Shown: piece by piece, positions 34,591 through 46,625 of the stretch
How positions within the stretch are numbered: position 1 is the first letter of the stretch
Layout: each line of letters opens with the position of its first letter
Program-made: the position numbers and the translations under genes
Notes under the pieces: model-generated
The model's database searches: none
What the model saw: only the letters and a program-made list of their open reading frames with translations
What the model was told of the DNA's origin: nothing
DNA from: Dermatemys mawii
Taxonomy: Eukaryota; Chordata; Testudines; Dermatemydidae
NCBI GenBank assembly: GCA_007922305.1
Contig: ML677329.1
Span: 143,990-207,989 of the forward strand
Direction: 5' to 3'
Length of the DNA stretch: 64,000 nucleotides

Positions 34591-37500
34591 AATTGTATGC
34601 CCAAGGAAACCCAATTGCTACAAAAGGAGTTCTGAAGTTTGATTTAAAAGTCCTTTCTACCATGGTATTTGAAGACAAAAATGCTTAGTTTGGGAAAATA
34701 AGATCAGGGAGAGTAAAAGCTCAAAGTATACTTTACTTTCTATGCAATAAGGAAGGAAACTTAATTAAGCATGGATGATAACAGCACCCACAGGAAAAAA
34801 ACCCCACCACCATTAAATAGAGCAACACAAAAGTCTATCCTCTCAAGCACCTGTTATCAAACTGGACTAAACAAAAGACTTCCTATCAATAGATGAGATT
34901 CACCATTGACAGAGACATAGGAAGTAAAAAAGGGACTGCATGACTCAGGGGATTGGCACAAGAATATGTAAATTTTCACCTCTGGATCAAGTCATTTTGA
35001 CATCTGATCAGTGTTTGGTAACCATTTTAAATGTGTGGTCTCAGTCAGGTTTTTAAGTGAACAGAAGGCCTCTGAGAACCAGCTACTAGGCCCCATCTGA
35101 AACACATTTGTGGCAGAATGATAAATAATTCAGTCAGTGACCCATTTCCAGAGGGAATTAAAATAAGTAGTCAAAAATAATTAGACAAGGGGTTCAATTG
35201 ACATGAAAGAAGCTGCAATGATTTACACTTGCAGAGGATTTGGCCCAAGATGCAACAGGAATGTCTACTGCTGGGCATGACTTTAGCCTCTTCTGAGTCT
35301 ACTAGCAAATTAGATGCTTTCCATTAGCCAATATTGCATCCCCCTTGATTACTATGAAATCAGGTTTCTCAGATATAGCTTGTTTTTCTATTTTAATCGA
35401 ACCAAATTTGGGAGCCAGTCATCTGATGATTTGCCTAAGATTATAGACAAATGTGATGCATGAGAACAACTTATGAAAATTGTAATAGTGATTAAAAAGC
35501 ATTTTGATAGTTCTTGAAGGTGAGAGAGTTCATACTTGTCAGGAAGTTCTTTTCATGTATTGATCTATTCACCTGCTAAAGAATCTTTTCTTTCACATTA
35601 ATAATCTTCGGCATGCAACTGACAATCTTATCCATGACAGTCTTAAGTAGAGTACTGTATTAGGTCAGCCACCCACACAGGAGAAAGTTGGCATGTTGTT
35701 TTTGAATCAGGGATCTAAGGAAGGGAGCACCACTGTACTCTTCTGATTCCTGAATGTGCTTTATACCAGCTTCTCCTTTCAATCTGGATAAGAGGCTGGT
35801 CTGAAAATACACTGAAAACAGCAATTGCTTCAGAGTGTACCTCAATGTGTTTTAAAGTATAATACAATTTAGGAACCTATATTATAAAGAGAGTATATAA
35901 GCAAACAGGATAATCATTAATGCACTAAGCAATAGGTCTCACAGCCCTGGACATCATGGGCAAATATCAAAAAGTTCTTTGGGGATCAGAATTGATAAGA
36001 GAAAAAATTTCCCAAGTGTTAGTTATTACAGATTTAGGTAAAAAAAAAAAAATCAGATTCTACAGTAGATTCTACAACAAGCAGCAAAGATCATAGTGTG
36101 ATCAAGGTAGAAACAATTCCAAACTATTTCCTCTGGTTTTCCCTCAAGCTTTTTCCATTCCCCCGCCTTCCCGTACCCCATCTACACTTCTCTTTTGCAA
36201 TAAAGAAAAGAATAACCAATCTGCTACATATATCTCCAAACTAGAGAAACTTCAAAGAACAGACAATTTAGCCAAGGACTGGCAAACTGGTAGCAATAGC
36301 ACTTTTGTTTTCTTTAATTGATCAAGCTGCCTTCCTCACACTTCGTATGTTTTCCCATGGTCAGAGAAAGTGACATCAAGTTTCACATGAGCAAGAACAT
36401 GAATGGGCCCCCATGTGTATGAGGTTAAGAAAGATTAAACAATTTAGTTAACTGACATTTCCCATTTGGCCCTTAATTTGCTATCCACTCCACCTTTCAA
36501 TATCAAATAAATGTTGATTTCATTCACAATGAAAATCATTGATGCAGAGGATGCGTAAAAGAAGTGGGTTTTGTATTTTTGACCCACAATAATTTGCTGA
36601 ACTTTCATTAGCTAAATTATTCAGATAAAGGATTAATCAACTAATTGATGCTCCCCTTTTCCAAAGAATAATTAAATTATGGAGATTTATTTGCATCCAT
36701 ATTATTGGTGTTATTGCTTAAACTTCAACACCAACAGCTTTTTCACCTAGCTTTTCCTGACCCACCAGTCCGATTTTACTTAGATTTAAGATCCCCAAGG
36801 CAGGGATTCTCTTTTTCTATCTGTCATGTGTTTATACAACACATAAGCACGGTGGGTTACTCATCTATAATAGGGCACTACTACAATACAAATAATCAAT
36901 CATTCTGTAAAGCCAATTCCATGCTCACTGAAGTCAACAGCAACACGCTCATTTAATTTAATCCCACAAGACAGGCATTCAGCCATTACAAAGAAAAACA
37001 GTGAAATGGAGAAACATTAGAAAGATATATCATATTTAAGTTAGGACTTTCCTCAGAAATGCTGGCCTATTTCATCCACACTGATGCCACTTCTGGGGGT
37101 GGAGGATGAAGGGGGAGAAATCCCTTACACAGTGGGCTGATATGTTCAGTGATCAATCTTTCCCTGAATTCAGAATCCAATCTTTCATTTAAAGTATAAA
37201 AATGCATTTAATGGTTGCTATCACTAAAGGATTTGTGTGTTCCACTTCAATAAATGCAAGTGTTTTGCTTTCTCAAAAGGCAGAGAGTTGTATTTTGTTA
37301 ATAGTGTCTATATTTAATATTGGAAAGAATCACTAATCATATTCATTAATTGTTCTTCACTTATTAAATGGTCTGTATAGGATGATCCTCTGGGGTTTTC
37401 TTGAATCCCCCTTGAGAGGTTTCTGGTTTCTACTGGATACCTTGATCTGAACCCTGAGGGCTGCATCTGTCCCACCATGATAAGGAAGAACAATAAAGTA

Positions 37501-40463
37501 AATCACAGGGAGAGAGAGGGAGAGAGGAAGGATTATGGGGCAAAGGAGACCAGACCAACTATGGTTTATCATTAAAATCATCAAACCAAGCCAAAATGGG
37601 AAGTAGGGGAAAGGGTAAGGCATTTATTTTTACTTATATTTTCAGTACTGGACAAATGGCATTTTAAATTATTTCTATCCCTCCAGAGGAACGCTGAAGT
37701 TAAACTATACATAATAAATACCCAATAAACCAGTGCTTCTGCACTGTTATGTAAGAGTCCACTAAGCAATAATCATTCTCTCCACAATGAGAAGCACAGA
37801 CAGAACCAACAGCAGACCCACAAAAAGACAGGATGAAAAGGAGATCAAGTAAGTGGCTTTGGTGTGGATTTCTTTTCGTCAGAAAGAAAAACTATAGAAT
37901 AAAAAGGAGACAAAAAACAAAGAAAGTAGACTATCGATAAAGAAGAGATGAGGAGTATGTATGCAAAAGAGTCATTAAAAACAACAATAATTAAACAGGC
38001 TTTATTATAAAGCAATCAAAAGGTACAAGTCAATCACCATACACAGACACAAAAGGCAGATTCTGCCCAGCACAGGAAAGGATGAGTGAAGTGGGACAAT
38101 TCAGGCCCCTTTGGAACTTGCATATTCTGGGGCCAGCCCTCTGCACTACTTAAAGCAACCTAAGGACTGCTCTAGACCGCACCTCATTGTAGTGAACCAT
38201 TCTATTTGGCAAAGAATAGCTGGAGTGCAGTGTTTCAGCCATGTCTTCGACATGTCCTCTATGGAGAGGGCGAAGAAGGATGATAACATAGAGCCATTGC
38301 CATTCTATGCTAACCAGAGAAGCTGGGTTATCCTAGAAGGGCTGGTTTTGTCACATTTAAAGCTCCTTTATACCACTTCAGTAGCATAAGAGACAGACCA
38401 ACTGTTGCACATTACCTGTAACCTAGAGATTAATTTTCTTATCTCTAATTTTAGAGATGTTTCCACATTAATGAATTCTTCTCTGAGAAAGAATACCAAA
38501 TCTCACTACACTGCAGCCAATGATGGCAGTGGGTGTGAGATCCAGCCCTTATAGTTGTTTAATCGAGACAGGGATGTTGGAATTTATCAAACACAAGTAA
38601 AGATACAGCAGTCGCTCCTAAACTTTGTGATTCAAAGGGAAGCAAAAAGTAAAGTCATCCCGAGTCACTTTTGCACCTTCCAAAGTACAACAAAAACCTA
38701 ATTTTGGCCCAGATCCTCCCTTGAAAAAGTTTGGTATGAAATGATTTTCTTTCTGGATTTATACCATATTGATATGAATGACCTTCTGATGAATCCAACT
38801 CAGGACAATAAATCATACCCCATTTTACAGCAATCCTCACTCTAAACAGATACAATTAAATTTGTCTAGATATTTGCACCTATTTTTAAAATAAGCCATG
38901 TTAAATAATGTTGGTCAGTTCTGCATTTTTTCTTTGTTCATATCAGCACCAAAAGCAATGGACAGCAGCATAGAATAAACCTGTTTCCCTGTACATTTTT
39001 AAATGTAACCTGTTCAACCTTTGTTTCCTTTTGATACACAAAAAAATTAAAGGCTGATGTGTCATGCAGCGGAGGAGCAAACACTTTATTTATCAGCATG
39101 CTAGAAAGCTAGGAAACATCTTCAGTGACAAATACACAGCTGGGGAGATGAGTCACCCAGGTGAATCTGCTGTTGTCAGGGGACTTCAACACAAAGACAT
39201 CTAGCCCTTTGTTCTTTGTGTAGGTTAACACTTTACCATGTGCTTGTTTTCTGTTTCCATTAGCCAAATAGAACAGAGATTGAATTACACAAAACAAAAA
39301 TCACAGGGAGAAACCGTTGTTCCAAAGCTATTAAGCAAACATGGCCATTTAATAAGCAACAGTTGTGAGAAACCCACAGATTTGGTCTCCATCTTGGAGA
39401 AACATTGAGTGACAAATACAGTGAGTCATTGGCAAGGGATAGGAGCAGAATACAGGAGTCCTCTCTCCCAGCCCACTGTTCTTACCAAGAGCCCACATTC
39501 CTTCCTTCACATGGATCTTTATTACAATTATGCTTGCACTATTCTTTTTTTGGGGGGCGGGGAGGGGAAGAGGGAGAGGGAAGAAGAGAAGGATTGGAGG
39601 TCGCTAACTAAAACAAAGTAAAAACGTATCTGTACCAGAATTTCACTTGTGAGTTTGTTACTGGCACTGACTTTTCAGATGTTACACAAAAAGGCATATT
39701 TAACTTTTAATTTTGGAATTGCTAAGGATTGATGAATGTAGGTTTTAATTCTCCAATAAATTCTTGCTATTTCTGTAGAGTAGTAACATTTCTAAAGAAA
39801 AACATTTTCCACCAAGGCCTATGATTTTCTATAAGGTTTTTCTCAGCAAGTATAAACAACTTAATGAATGCCCAATTCAACAAAGCTATACATTGAAATA
39901 ATTTTAATAACATTCATAAAAGATTATCATTTTCATATAATTCAGACAAATACTGTGGAACCTTGGTTCCTTCTGTGCTAGAGATGGGTGTAATTTAGAA
40001 TACCCAAGTCACCAGATTCACTAGATCAACTCAGGTAATTCTGAAATTAACTTTAAAATGTGATTGGTTTGTTTTTACAAAGGCCCCAGTCACTTTGTAG
40101 TACAATATTAATTACTCATTTGTTTTATACATATCAGATCTTGCTTTAGAGGTAGCTGCATCCCACTGCCAGCCAAAATGTTCAGAAGAACATTTGTTTG
40201 TGAATATATTGCAGATCCCACCAAAACATGTACACAACAGAGATTCCCACACAACTAAATTGCCAGTCAAAACCCAGACAAGAACGATAAGCATGTTGTA
40301 ATGCATAAAAGTGCAAAGGAAATTCTTTCAGGGCTTGTAATATTCTGTACTTCAAATACATTAAAAATCTATTAATTGAATGCCCTATTTTCTGCACAGG
40401 GAGAGCTGCAAATCAACCATTTCCATCAAGCATCCATCCATAAACTCTTTTTCAGTAGAGCTA
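34591..40463. other. repeat-poor stretch, no gene supported
   Basis: Only one old element was recognised: a tail-type repeat at 36770-36905 on the plus strand ('taagatccccaaggcaggga', then 'ggcactactacaatacaaa'). A G/A-rich tract is at 39548-39600. No frame shows a known domain, and no exon-like open block with convincing protein composition was found. Confidence 0.45.
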
Positions 40464-40595
40464 CAGCTAGGCATAAGCAGACTAAGCAATTGCTTAGGGC
40501 CCTGAGCAGCTCAAGAGGGCCCTCTTATGTGATTTTTGTGGGGGCCCCTAAAAATATTCCTGCTTAGAGCCCCTCAATGGGCTAGCACTGCCTCT
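40464..40595. repeat. unclassified short interspersed repeat
   Basis: 'aagcaattgcttagggccct' and 'gggggcccctaaaa' words, with 'ctaggcataagc' and 'gggctagcactgcc' near the edges, have the composition of a reptile non-autonomous DNA element. TIR and TSD could not be fixed. Confidence 0.4.
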
Positions 40596-41664
40596 GCCAC
40601 TTATTGTAGTTGAATTTACATGATACCACAGTTTAGCCAAAAAAACTTCTAGTCCTCTCTTTTCAGAGAAACAAAAGAATGGGCTCTCAAGCACCTTAAA
40701 ATTATCATGTTGGTCACAGGCCATCTGGAGATTGCTATGGTAACCAGACACCTAGTGTGGATACTTTCTGATTAGAAGCATTCCCTCAAGTGCTTTGGAT
40801 TTTTGGTTTTGGTTTGTTTATATTTTATTTCAGGGTGAACAAGAAGAACTGATTGTGTTTGTCCAGGGAGGCAAAGATTACCGGAAGTGAATTCAGAAGC
40901 CAGTTTTAATGCAAAAGACAATGAGGAGAAAAGATCATTTATGTCACAGGATCTCAATTCATTTGATTTACATTATCTATGAGAAAAGTGTGTCTTATAA
41001 TAATGTCTCAGAGGAACTATAACAAAATAACGAACAGTGTTTATATTAAGCTCTGTCTCCTTGCCATGAATTATAATAAGCCTATCAGAACAAAAAATAT
41101 AAATATTATAGGAAGGGCTGGTAACACCTCATATTACTAATTGCCAGATTGACAAAATTATAAGCAACTGAAAACAAACTTTAACCATTTATGATGAACT
41201 TTAACACTGAGTGTTTGTCTCAGGTTAATTTGGTGGGGGGCGTTTATGCTGAAACAGTTCAGCTGTTACCAAGAACAAGGCTAAGAACAATATGTTGTTT
41301 TTCTTGTGTTAAAAAATTCTGGAAAACATTTTTTTAAAAAAAGCTCTATCTCACCCACTGCTTTTGAGCAGGGATTTGAAATGTGCTACAAAGTGGACCT
41401 TTTGCTTCCCTATGAAAATCAACACACATTTATTCAGATTTTTTGCCTTTGAAAAAATTGCCATTGGCTAATGCTCAGTGGATGTCTTCGATTTTAGCAT
41501 CTAAATTCCCAGGAAGTTCCATCCATGCCACTCTAAGTTTCGTGCTGAACAGGACTTTCCATGTAACTGCAGTTCTGGTCTGCTGTGGACCATGCCAGGT
41601 CTAGGTCTTATCACCTGAACTGAGAATGAGGAGCTTATCTCTCCTGTGCGCTCAGTGACCCATA
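40596..41664. other. no gene seen
   Basis: Unassigned AT-rich DNA. Confidence 0.45.
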
Positions 41665-41672
41665 TGTTAGGC

Positions 41673-42617
41673 CAGGGGTGGGCAAACTTTTTGGCCCGAG
41701 GGCCACACAGGGGTTAAAAATTGTGCAGAGGGCTGGGTAGGGAAGGCGGTGCCTCCCCAAACAGCCTGACCCTGCCCCTTATCCAACCCCCATCCACTTC
41801 CCGCCCCCTGCCTGCCCCCATCAGAACCCCTGACCCATCCAACCCCCCCAATCCCCTGATTGCCCACTCCGGACACCCCTCACATTCTAACTGCTGCCCC
41901 AGAACCCTACCCCCTATCTGAGCCCCACTGTTCTTTGTTCCGACTGCCCCCCCACAAGATCCTCCCTAACCACCACCCCCAGGACCCCACCCCCTATCTA
42001 AGCCCCCTGCTTTGTTTCCTGACTGCCCCTTCCCGAGATCCCTCCCAACCACCACCCAACCCCTGCCCTTACCTTAATCAGCTGGACACTCCTCGACTGG
42101 GCCTGGCTAGGGAGCGCGGGGCCTTGCAGCTCCCCGCGCTCCACCCAGCCGCCGGGCCACAGAGCACGGGGCCCTGCAGTTTCCCGTGCTTCACCCGGCT
42201 GCCAGACCAGTCAGCAGGGGGCCCTGCGGCTCCCCACGCTCCACCCGGCCGACAGGCCAGGGAGCACGGGGCCTCGCGGCTCTCTGCACTTCAACCGGCC
42301 GCCTGGTCAGGGAGCGCCAGGCCCTGCAGCTCCCCACGCTCCATCCAGCCACCCGGCCGCCCGGCCAGGGAGCATGGAGTGGGCCCGGCCCGCAAGCGCA
42401 GGGACCCGTGGCACGCCGGGCTCGGCCAGCCCCCGGCCAGGGAGTGCTGGGCCCAACGGCTCCCTGCGCTCCACCCGGCCCCTGGCCCAACGGATTCCTA
42501 TGCTCCAACTTCGCAGGCGGGTCTGGCCCAGGAGCACAGGGACCCACAGCACGCCAGCTGGATGAAAATGGCCAGTGGGCCACATGTGGCCCGCAGGCTG
42601 TAGTTTTCCCACCCCTG
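41673..42617. mobile_element. non-autonomous hAT (CAGGGGTGGGCAAAC family), copy 1
   Basis: TIRs CAGGGGTGGGCAAACTTTT and 'agttttcccacccctg', with 8-bp duplications TGTTAGGC (41665-41672) and TGTTAGGA (42618-42625), one mismatch. Subterminal 'ttggcccgagggccacac' and 'gggccacatgtggcccgca' are also inverted. The C-rich left interior and a degenerate GC-rich tandem array (42100-42560) produce long but meaningless frames on both strands. Confidence 0.93.
42100..42560. repeat. GC-rich degenerate minisatellite inside hAT
   Basis: About seven imperfect units of roughly 55-70 bp built on 'cagggagc-cggggcc-tgc', '-agctccc-cgctccaccc' and 'ggcc-gccngg'. Frames of 247 and 145 residues (plus) and 130 and 122 residues (minus) arise only because stop codons are rare in this composition. 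Confidence 0.75.
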
Positions 42618-42752
42618 TGTTAGGACCAAGCAGCTTAATGGAAGAAACTGAATGGTTTGAATACAGAGGGAACAAGAGCTGGACCTTAAGGGAAAGGCGA
42701 AAACAGACTGGAACACAAAGCTAGGGGGAAGAGGTGGCAAGTGGGACTAGAG

Positions 42753-42974
42753 CAGGGTTGGGCAAACGTTTTGGCCTGAGGGCCACATTGGGGTTCACAA
42801 TTGCGTGGAGGGCCGGGTAGGGAAGGCTGTGCCNNNNNNNNNNCTGCTCACGCAGTGCACTGAGGTTGCAGCTGAGGGGGTAGCAGGGGAGAGGCCGGAG
42901 CAGCCTCCCCAGCTAGAGCTCAGGCGCCAGTTAGGAGGAGCCCACAGGCTGGATATGTAGTTTGCTCACACTTG
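42753..42974. mobile_element. non-autonomous hAT (same family), copy 2, with gap
   Basis: Starts CAGGGTTGGGCAAACG and ends 'tttgctcacacttg'; 8-bp duplications GACTAGAG (42745-42752) and TACTAGAG (42975-42982), one mismatch. The interior 'ggccgggtagggaaggctgtgcc' region matches copies at 41673 and 53016 up to an assembly gap. Confidence 0.88.
42834..42843. other. assembly gap (10 N)
   Basis: Ten N bases inside a hAT copy where relatives carry C-rich and tandem GC-rich sequence. The true length is unknown and may be hundreds of bases. Confidence 0.99.
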
Positions 42975-42982
42975 TACTAGAG

Positions 42983-43890
42983 GCTGATGGGGGAAGAGAG
43001 TAAATTTGGGACTGTGACCAGCTAGGCTGAGGGAACATGTGCTGGGCAGAGAGACTAGGAGTCAAAACCAGTAAGATGAAAGAAAAGAGAGGGTGTGACA
43101 CTAGCAGACCAGCTGCCTGCTCCTGCCAAGGCTTTAGGCGTCAGCTGAGCACTGACAAATTCACTGCTGAAAACCAGTCTGTTTCACTTGTGTGTTAGTG
43201 TGGTTAAGATGGGTACTCGATTTATAACAATGTATTTAGACTTTATGAAATGCTTGTAAAGTTCCTGCATGCATTAATCTCAGTTATAGTATCTTAAATA
43301 TTACCTTAGAGCATATGATATAGTTTTTCCTTAGTTTTTGCTTTGCAATGTAAAAAATGTTTGCTCAAATTGTGAGCACAGTCAGGAGGAATCATCTCGT
43401 TCCCTATCAAAACTAAACATGTCATTGCAAGAAAAGCTGACAAGAAAATTTTTCATCTTTTGTTGTTTGGATTCTCTCAGGACCAGAGCTATGAAACAGA
43501 AACAGAGATCTCCAGGGTAGCCCTAAAAGGTACTCAAAGCTGACAAATTACAGTTCTACAGTTCTGTCACCTTTTGAAATCACAGACTAACTCGTTTGTA
43601 TATATATATTTGCCTGCTTTAACCTTGTAATATCACTCATTTATTTTCTTAGTTAACAAATCCTTAGATAGTTTACTATAAAGGATTGGCAACAAAGTAT
43701 TGTCTTCGTTTGAGATTTAAGACACAAATCAACCTGGGGTAAGTGAGATCATTTGAGACTGGGAGTAACCTGAATATGTTGTGATTTTAAGGGTATAGCA
43801 ACCATCTATTACTAAGTCCAGCTTATCTGAGTGGTAAGATGGACTGGAATGACCAAGGGGACTCTCTGTGACTCTGTGGTAAGACTTGTA
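42983..43890. other. no gene seen
   Basis: Unassigned. A short (TA)n lies near 43601-43609. Confidence 0.45.
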
Positions 43891-43892
43891 TA

Positions 43893-44102
43893 CAGGCAGG
43901 TCGCATCATAGGCACATTTAACATGCGCGATTTCAGCTTTACGCAGTCGGCGAAAAAAAGAGAAAAACAACAATTTAAAAACTGTATCTGTAGGACGGGT
44001 GATTCCGTCCACCATTAAACTCAATGAGTTTTCACTATACGCAGTTTTCGCTTTATGTGCTGACTATGGAACATAACCCTCGTGTAAGACGCGACTCATC
44101 TG
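43893..44102. mobile_element. Tigger-like MITE
   Basis: 210 bp between TA dinucleotides (43891-43892, 44103-44104). Ends CAGGCAGGTCGCATCATA and 'taagacgcgactcatctg' are imperfect inverted repeats. Interior words 'cgatttcagctttacgcag' and 'acgcagttttcgctttat' are inverted. The TA target and ends suit the mariner/Tigger group. Confidence 0.82.
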
Positions 44103-44224
44103 TACTGCTTTAGGAGTTCACACTTGTTACTGGTTGGTGAAATCTAATTGTAGAACATATCACCAGTTTGGGGTGCCTACCATGCGCATCATAACAGTCT
44201 GCCCCGAGGTTGGCACCCTTGTGA

Positions 44225-44700
44225 GCCACTCCAAACCACATGATGGAAGAGAGGAAAAAAACTGACAAGAAGCTGGGGTTTTGGGGGAGAACTGGGATTA
44301 GTTTGACAGAGAGACTGGGAAACCTAAGAGGGGACAAAGGACAGATTTGGAAGAGAAGTCTGGGAGGGAGGATTGTGAGGTTGGGCCTGGGTGCCAGTAG
44401 GGATGGGGAACACGAGTGAGGGGAGGGAAGGACTGGAGATGGGGAGCCAGAAAGGGGTGGGGGGAAAAGAGAGAGGCTGGGAATGGCTGCGCAAAGAGAC
44501 TGACACTGTCTGAAGGGATGAGACAAGAACATGCTGGACAAGGAGAGACTGAGAATGGATCGAGCAGTGGAAACTGGCTAGTTGAGGAGAATAGTACTGG
44601 GATGAGGAGTCTGGGTAGGGAAGAGAGAGGACTGAGATAAGGACAGGTTGAAGGAGATAGGCAAGTTGAAGAGAATTCTTGGGGGAAATGAGCAACAGAG
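44225..44700. repeat. purine-rich degenerate tandem array
   Basis: The plus strand is strongly A+G rich. It is built of variable units resembling 'gagactgggaatgag', for example near 44310, 44422, 44475, 44545 and 44595. Pyrimidine-rich frames on the minus strand (up to 143 residues) are composition artefacts. Confidence 0.65.
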
Positions 44701-45267
44701 TCTATGCCCATTAGAGGACACTCCTCTCCAGAGCCTCACCATTCCTCTGCTGTAAGCAAATCTTTGTGAAACTGTGGCAAAGTGGTCCATCCTCTTCTAG
44801 TGCTGATCCACAAAGAAGATGGCAGCCTACTATTGCTATCACTTGCTCCATTCACTCAAGCGGCTGAGATCTGCGTGGAGGACAAATATTCCAACCCTGT
44901 GGATAGCCCACATATTGGAATTTCTGATTTTCCAGTTTGTTTTTTTGTAAAGCTAAGATATTACACACAAGCAAGTATGCTAAAAGAACACTATAAAGAA
45001 TGCAATGCCAAGTACTCAAGTTAGAAAGTTACTTATGCAACCTTAATTTGGCCTCTTTGTATATATGTCTTATTAGTCTTTTGCTGCGTGATCACATGCT
45101 ATTTTTTCCACACAACCATTGCCTATTTCAGTGCACAAAATGGATGATGTTTACTACTCAATATTTTGTTTTCTCCTGAGGTTTCAATGTATCTTATTTA
45201 TTGCATATTATCAGAAACCTTGCTGTGAAGAGACAATTTATTTCCTCGTGGGTTTTTCTCTGATGCT
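44701..45267. other. no gene seen
   Basis: No element or coding signal recognised. Confidence 0.45.
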
Positions 45268-45725
45268 CATCACTACAGTATCCAAGTGCTTCGTAAACAT
45301 TAATTGATTTTCACAATGCCAGTGTGAGGTGAGGTTATGGTATTACCTCCATTTTACATAGAGAGGTACAAAAAGATTAAGAGTGAAATCTCCACTAATT
45401 CTGGATGCCCTATTTGAAATACCAGAATCTGATTTTTCAGTGTATGTAGCAGTACATAGCACTCTATATATTCAAGCATAATTCTCACTGACTTCAGCTG
45501 CAGCTATGAATGCTAATCAAATACCAGTATCTCAAGTCAGACACCCAGAAAAAGCGGAACATACAATTAGTGACCACCTGTGAAAAGTTCGGTTTAAGTG
45601 ATTTGCCCAGCCTCACATAGAAGCTCTGTGGTAGAGGCAGGGACAGAATCCAAATTGCAGGGTAGCATTCAACTGCCTTAATCATAAGGCCATCCTTCCT
45701 GCAACCTTCTACTTCATTCACTACA
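45268..45725 (-). repeat. MIR-like SINE (minus) split by a palindromic repeat
   Basis: The complement of the MIR tail ('actacagtatccaagtgctt', 'ttacctccattttacatag') runs to about 45384, then resumes at 45596 ('taagtgatttgcccagcctc') through the tRNA-like head near 45715. Between them, 45385-45595 carries a diverged inverted repeat ('ccactaattctggatgccc' against 'acacccagaaaaag' and 'attagtgaccacctgtgaa'). Confidence 0.7.
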
Positions 45726-46421
45726 CTCTTCCCAATTCTGCAAAAATGAAGCAAGTATCCTACAAACAGCTACACAATCCCCAGAGCATGTCCATTATGC
45801 TATCTCTTGCTCCAGTCCCATTCTCCTCACCTACCTAGTCCCATTATCCACTGCTCAGGTTTACAGAAGAAGTCTGAAGAGATGAATATCTTCACCCCTT
45901 TAATGGGTTATTGCTCTGTTTTCAACCTCTTTTTACTCAAATCTCTGGGCCAGTTTCTGACCTATAGACAGACATATACAAATCCTCCATATTTCAATGG
46001 AAGCTAAATATGCACTTCCAGGAGGAGCCTTATATATATATACACACATAATTGATTGTTCAGCCACAGGATATCAATCATTTCAGAAAATGATGTGTCC
46101 TTTAAAATTGTATCAAAATACATATTTGAAACAAATGAACATAAATAATGTTTCCAGTTTTCACCTTGGCTGTTGCCAAGTAAGAAACATGTTCTAATTT
46201 GGATGAGAACTTCTTTTATAGCACACAATTAGAGAATTACATTAGCAAAATACAGTGCATAAATTGTAGACATTCTTACAGATTAGTTTCTGTGCATAAA
46301 CAGGCCTTTTTATGTGCAAGTTTTGAATCATTCACAAATGTGAGTTTAGGACCAATCCTGGCTCATGCTAAGTTCCCTTTGTGCTACTCCTGGAAAAGCT
46401 TGTTCTAGCAAGTGGATTTAG
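45726..46421. other. no gene seen
   Basis: A small (TA)n/(CA)n tract is at 46030-46050. Nothing else recognised. Confidence 0.45.
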
Positions 46422-46480
46422 CCAGAGCAGATTTGACAAAGAGTCCTGTGGCACCTTAAAGACTAACTAAAATTTTTTTA

Positions 46481-46526
46481 GAGCATAAGCTTTCGTGGGC
46501 TAATACCCACTTCGTCGGATGCATGC
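46481..46526 (-). ncRNA. hammerhead-ribozyme-like core, PLE 3' arm
   Basis: On the minus strand: CCGACGA (46512-46518; consensus CUGAUGA), stem II GTGGG/CCCAC with a short loop (46495-46510), GAAA (46491-46494), stem-loop GCTTATGC (46483-46490), then TC at the expected cleavage dinucleotide (46481-46482). Two core bases differ from consensus, one of them at the normally invariant U4. Stem I partner not evident. Confidence 0.68.
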
Positions 46527-46625
46527 AGTGGAAGTATCCAGGGGCAGGTATAAATAGGTAGGCAAGAACCAGGTGGGAGATAACAAGGTTAGTCCAATCA
46601 GGCTGAACCAGCTTGTTATCTCTAA

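Noticed and set aside
41860..42603. 247-residue open frame, Pro/Arg/Ala-rich
   Set aside because: Lies inside a hAT element with TIRs and TSD and is produced by a GC-rich tandem array; equally long frames exist on the other strand.
44110..44711. Ser/Pro/Leu-rich minus frames of 123-143 residues
   Set aside because: Three overlapping frames in the complement of a purine-rich array; composition artefact.
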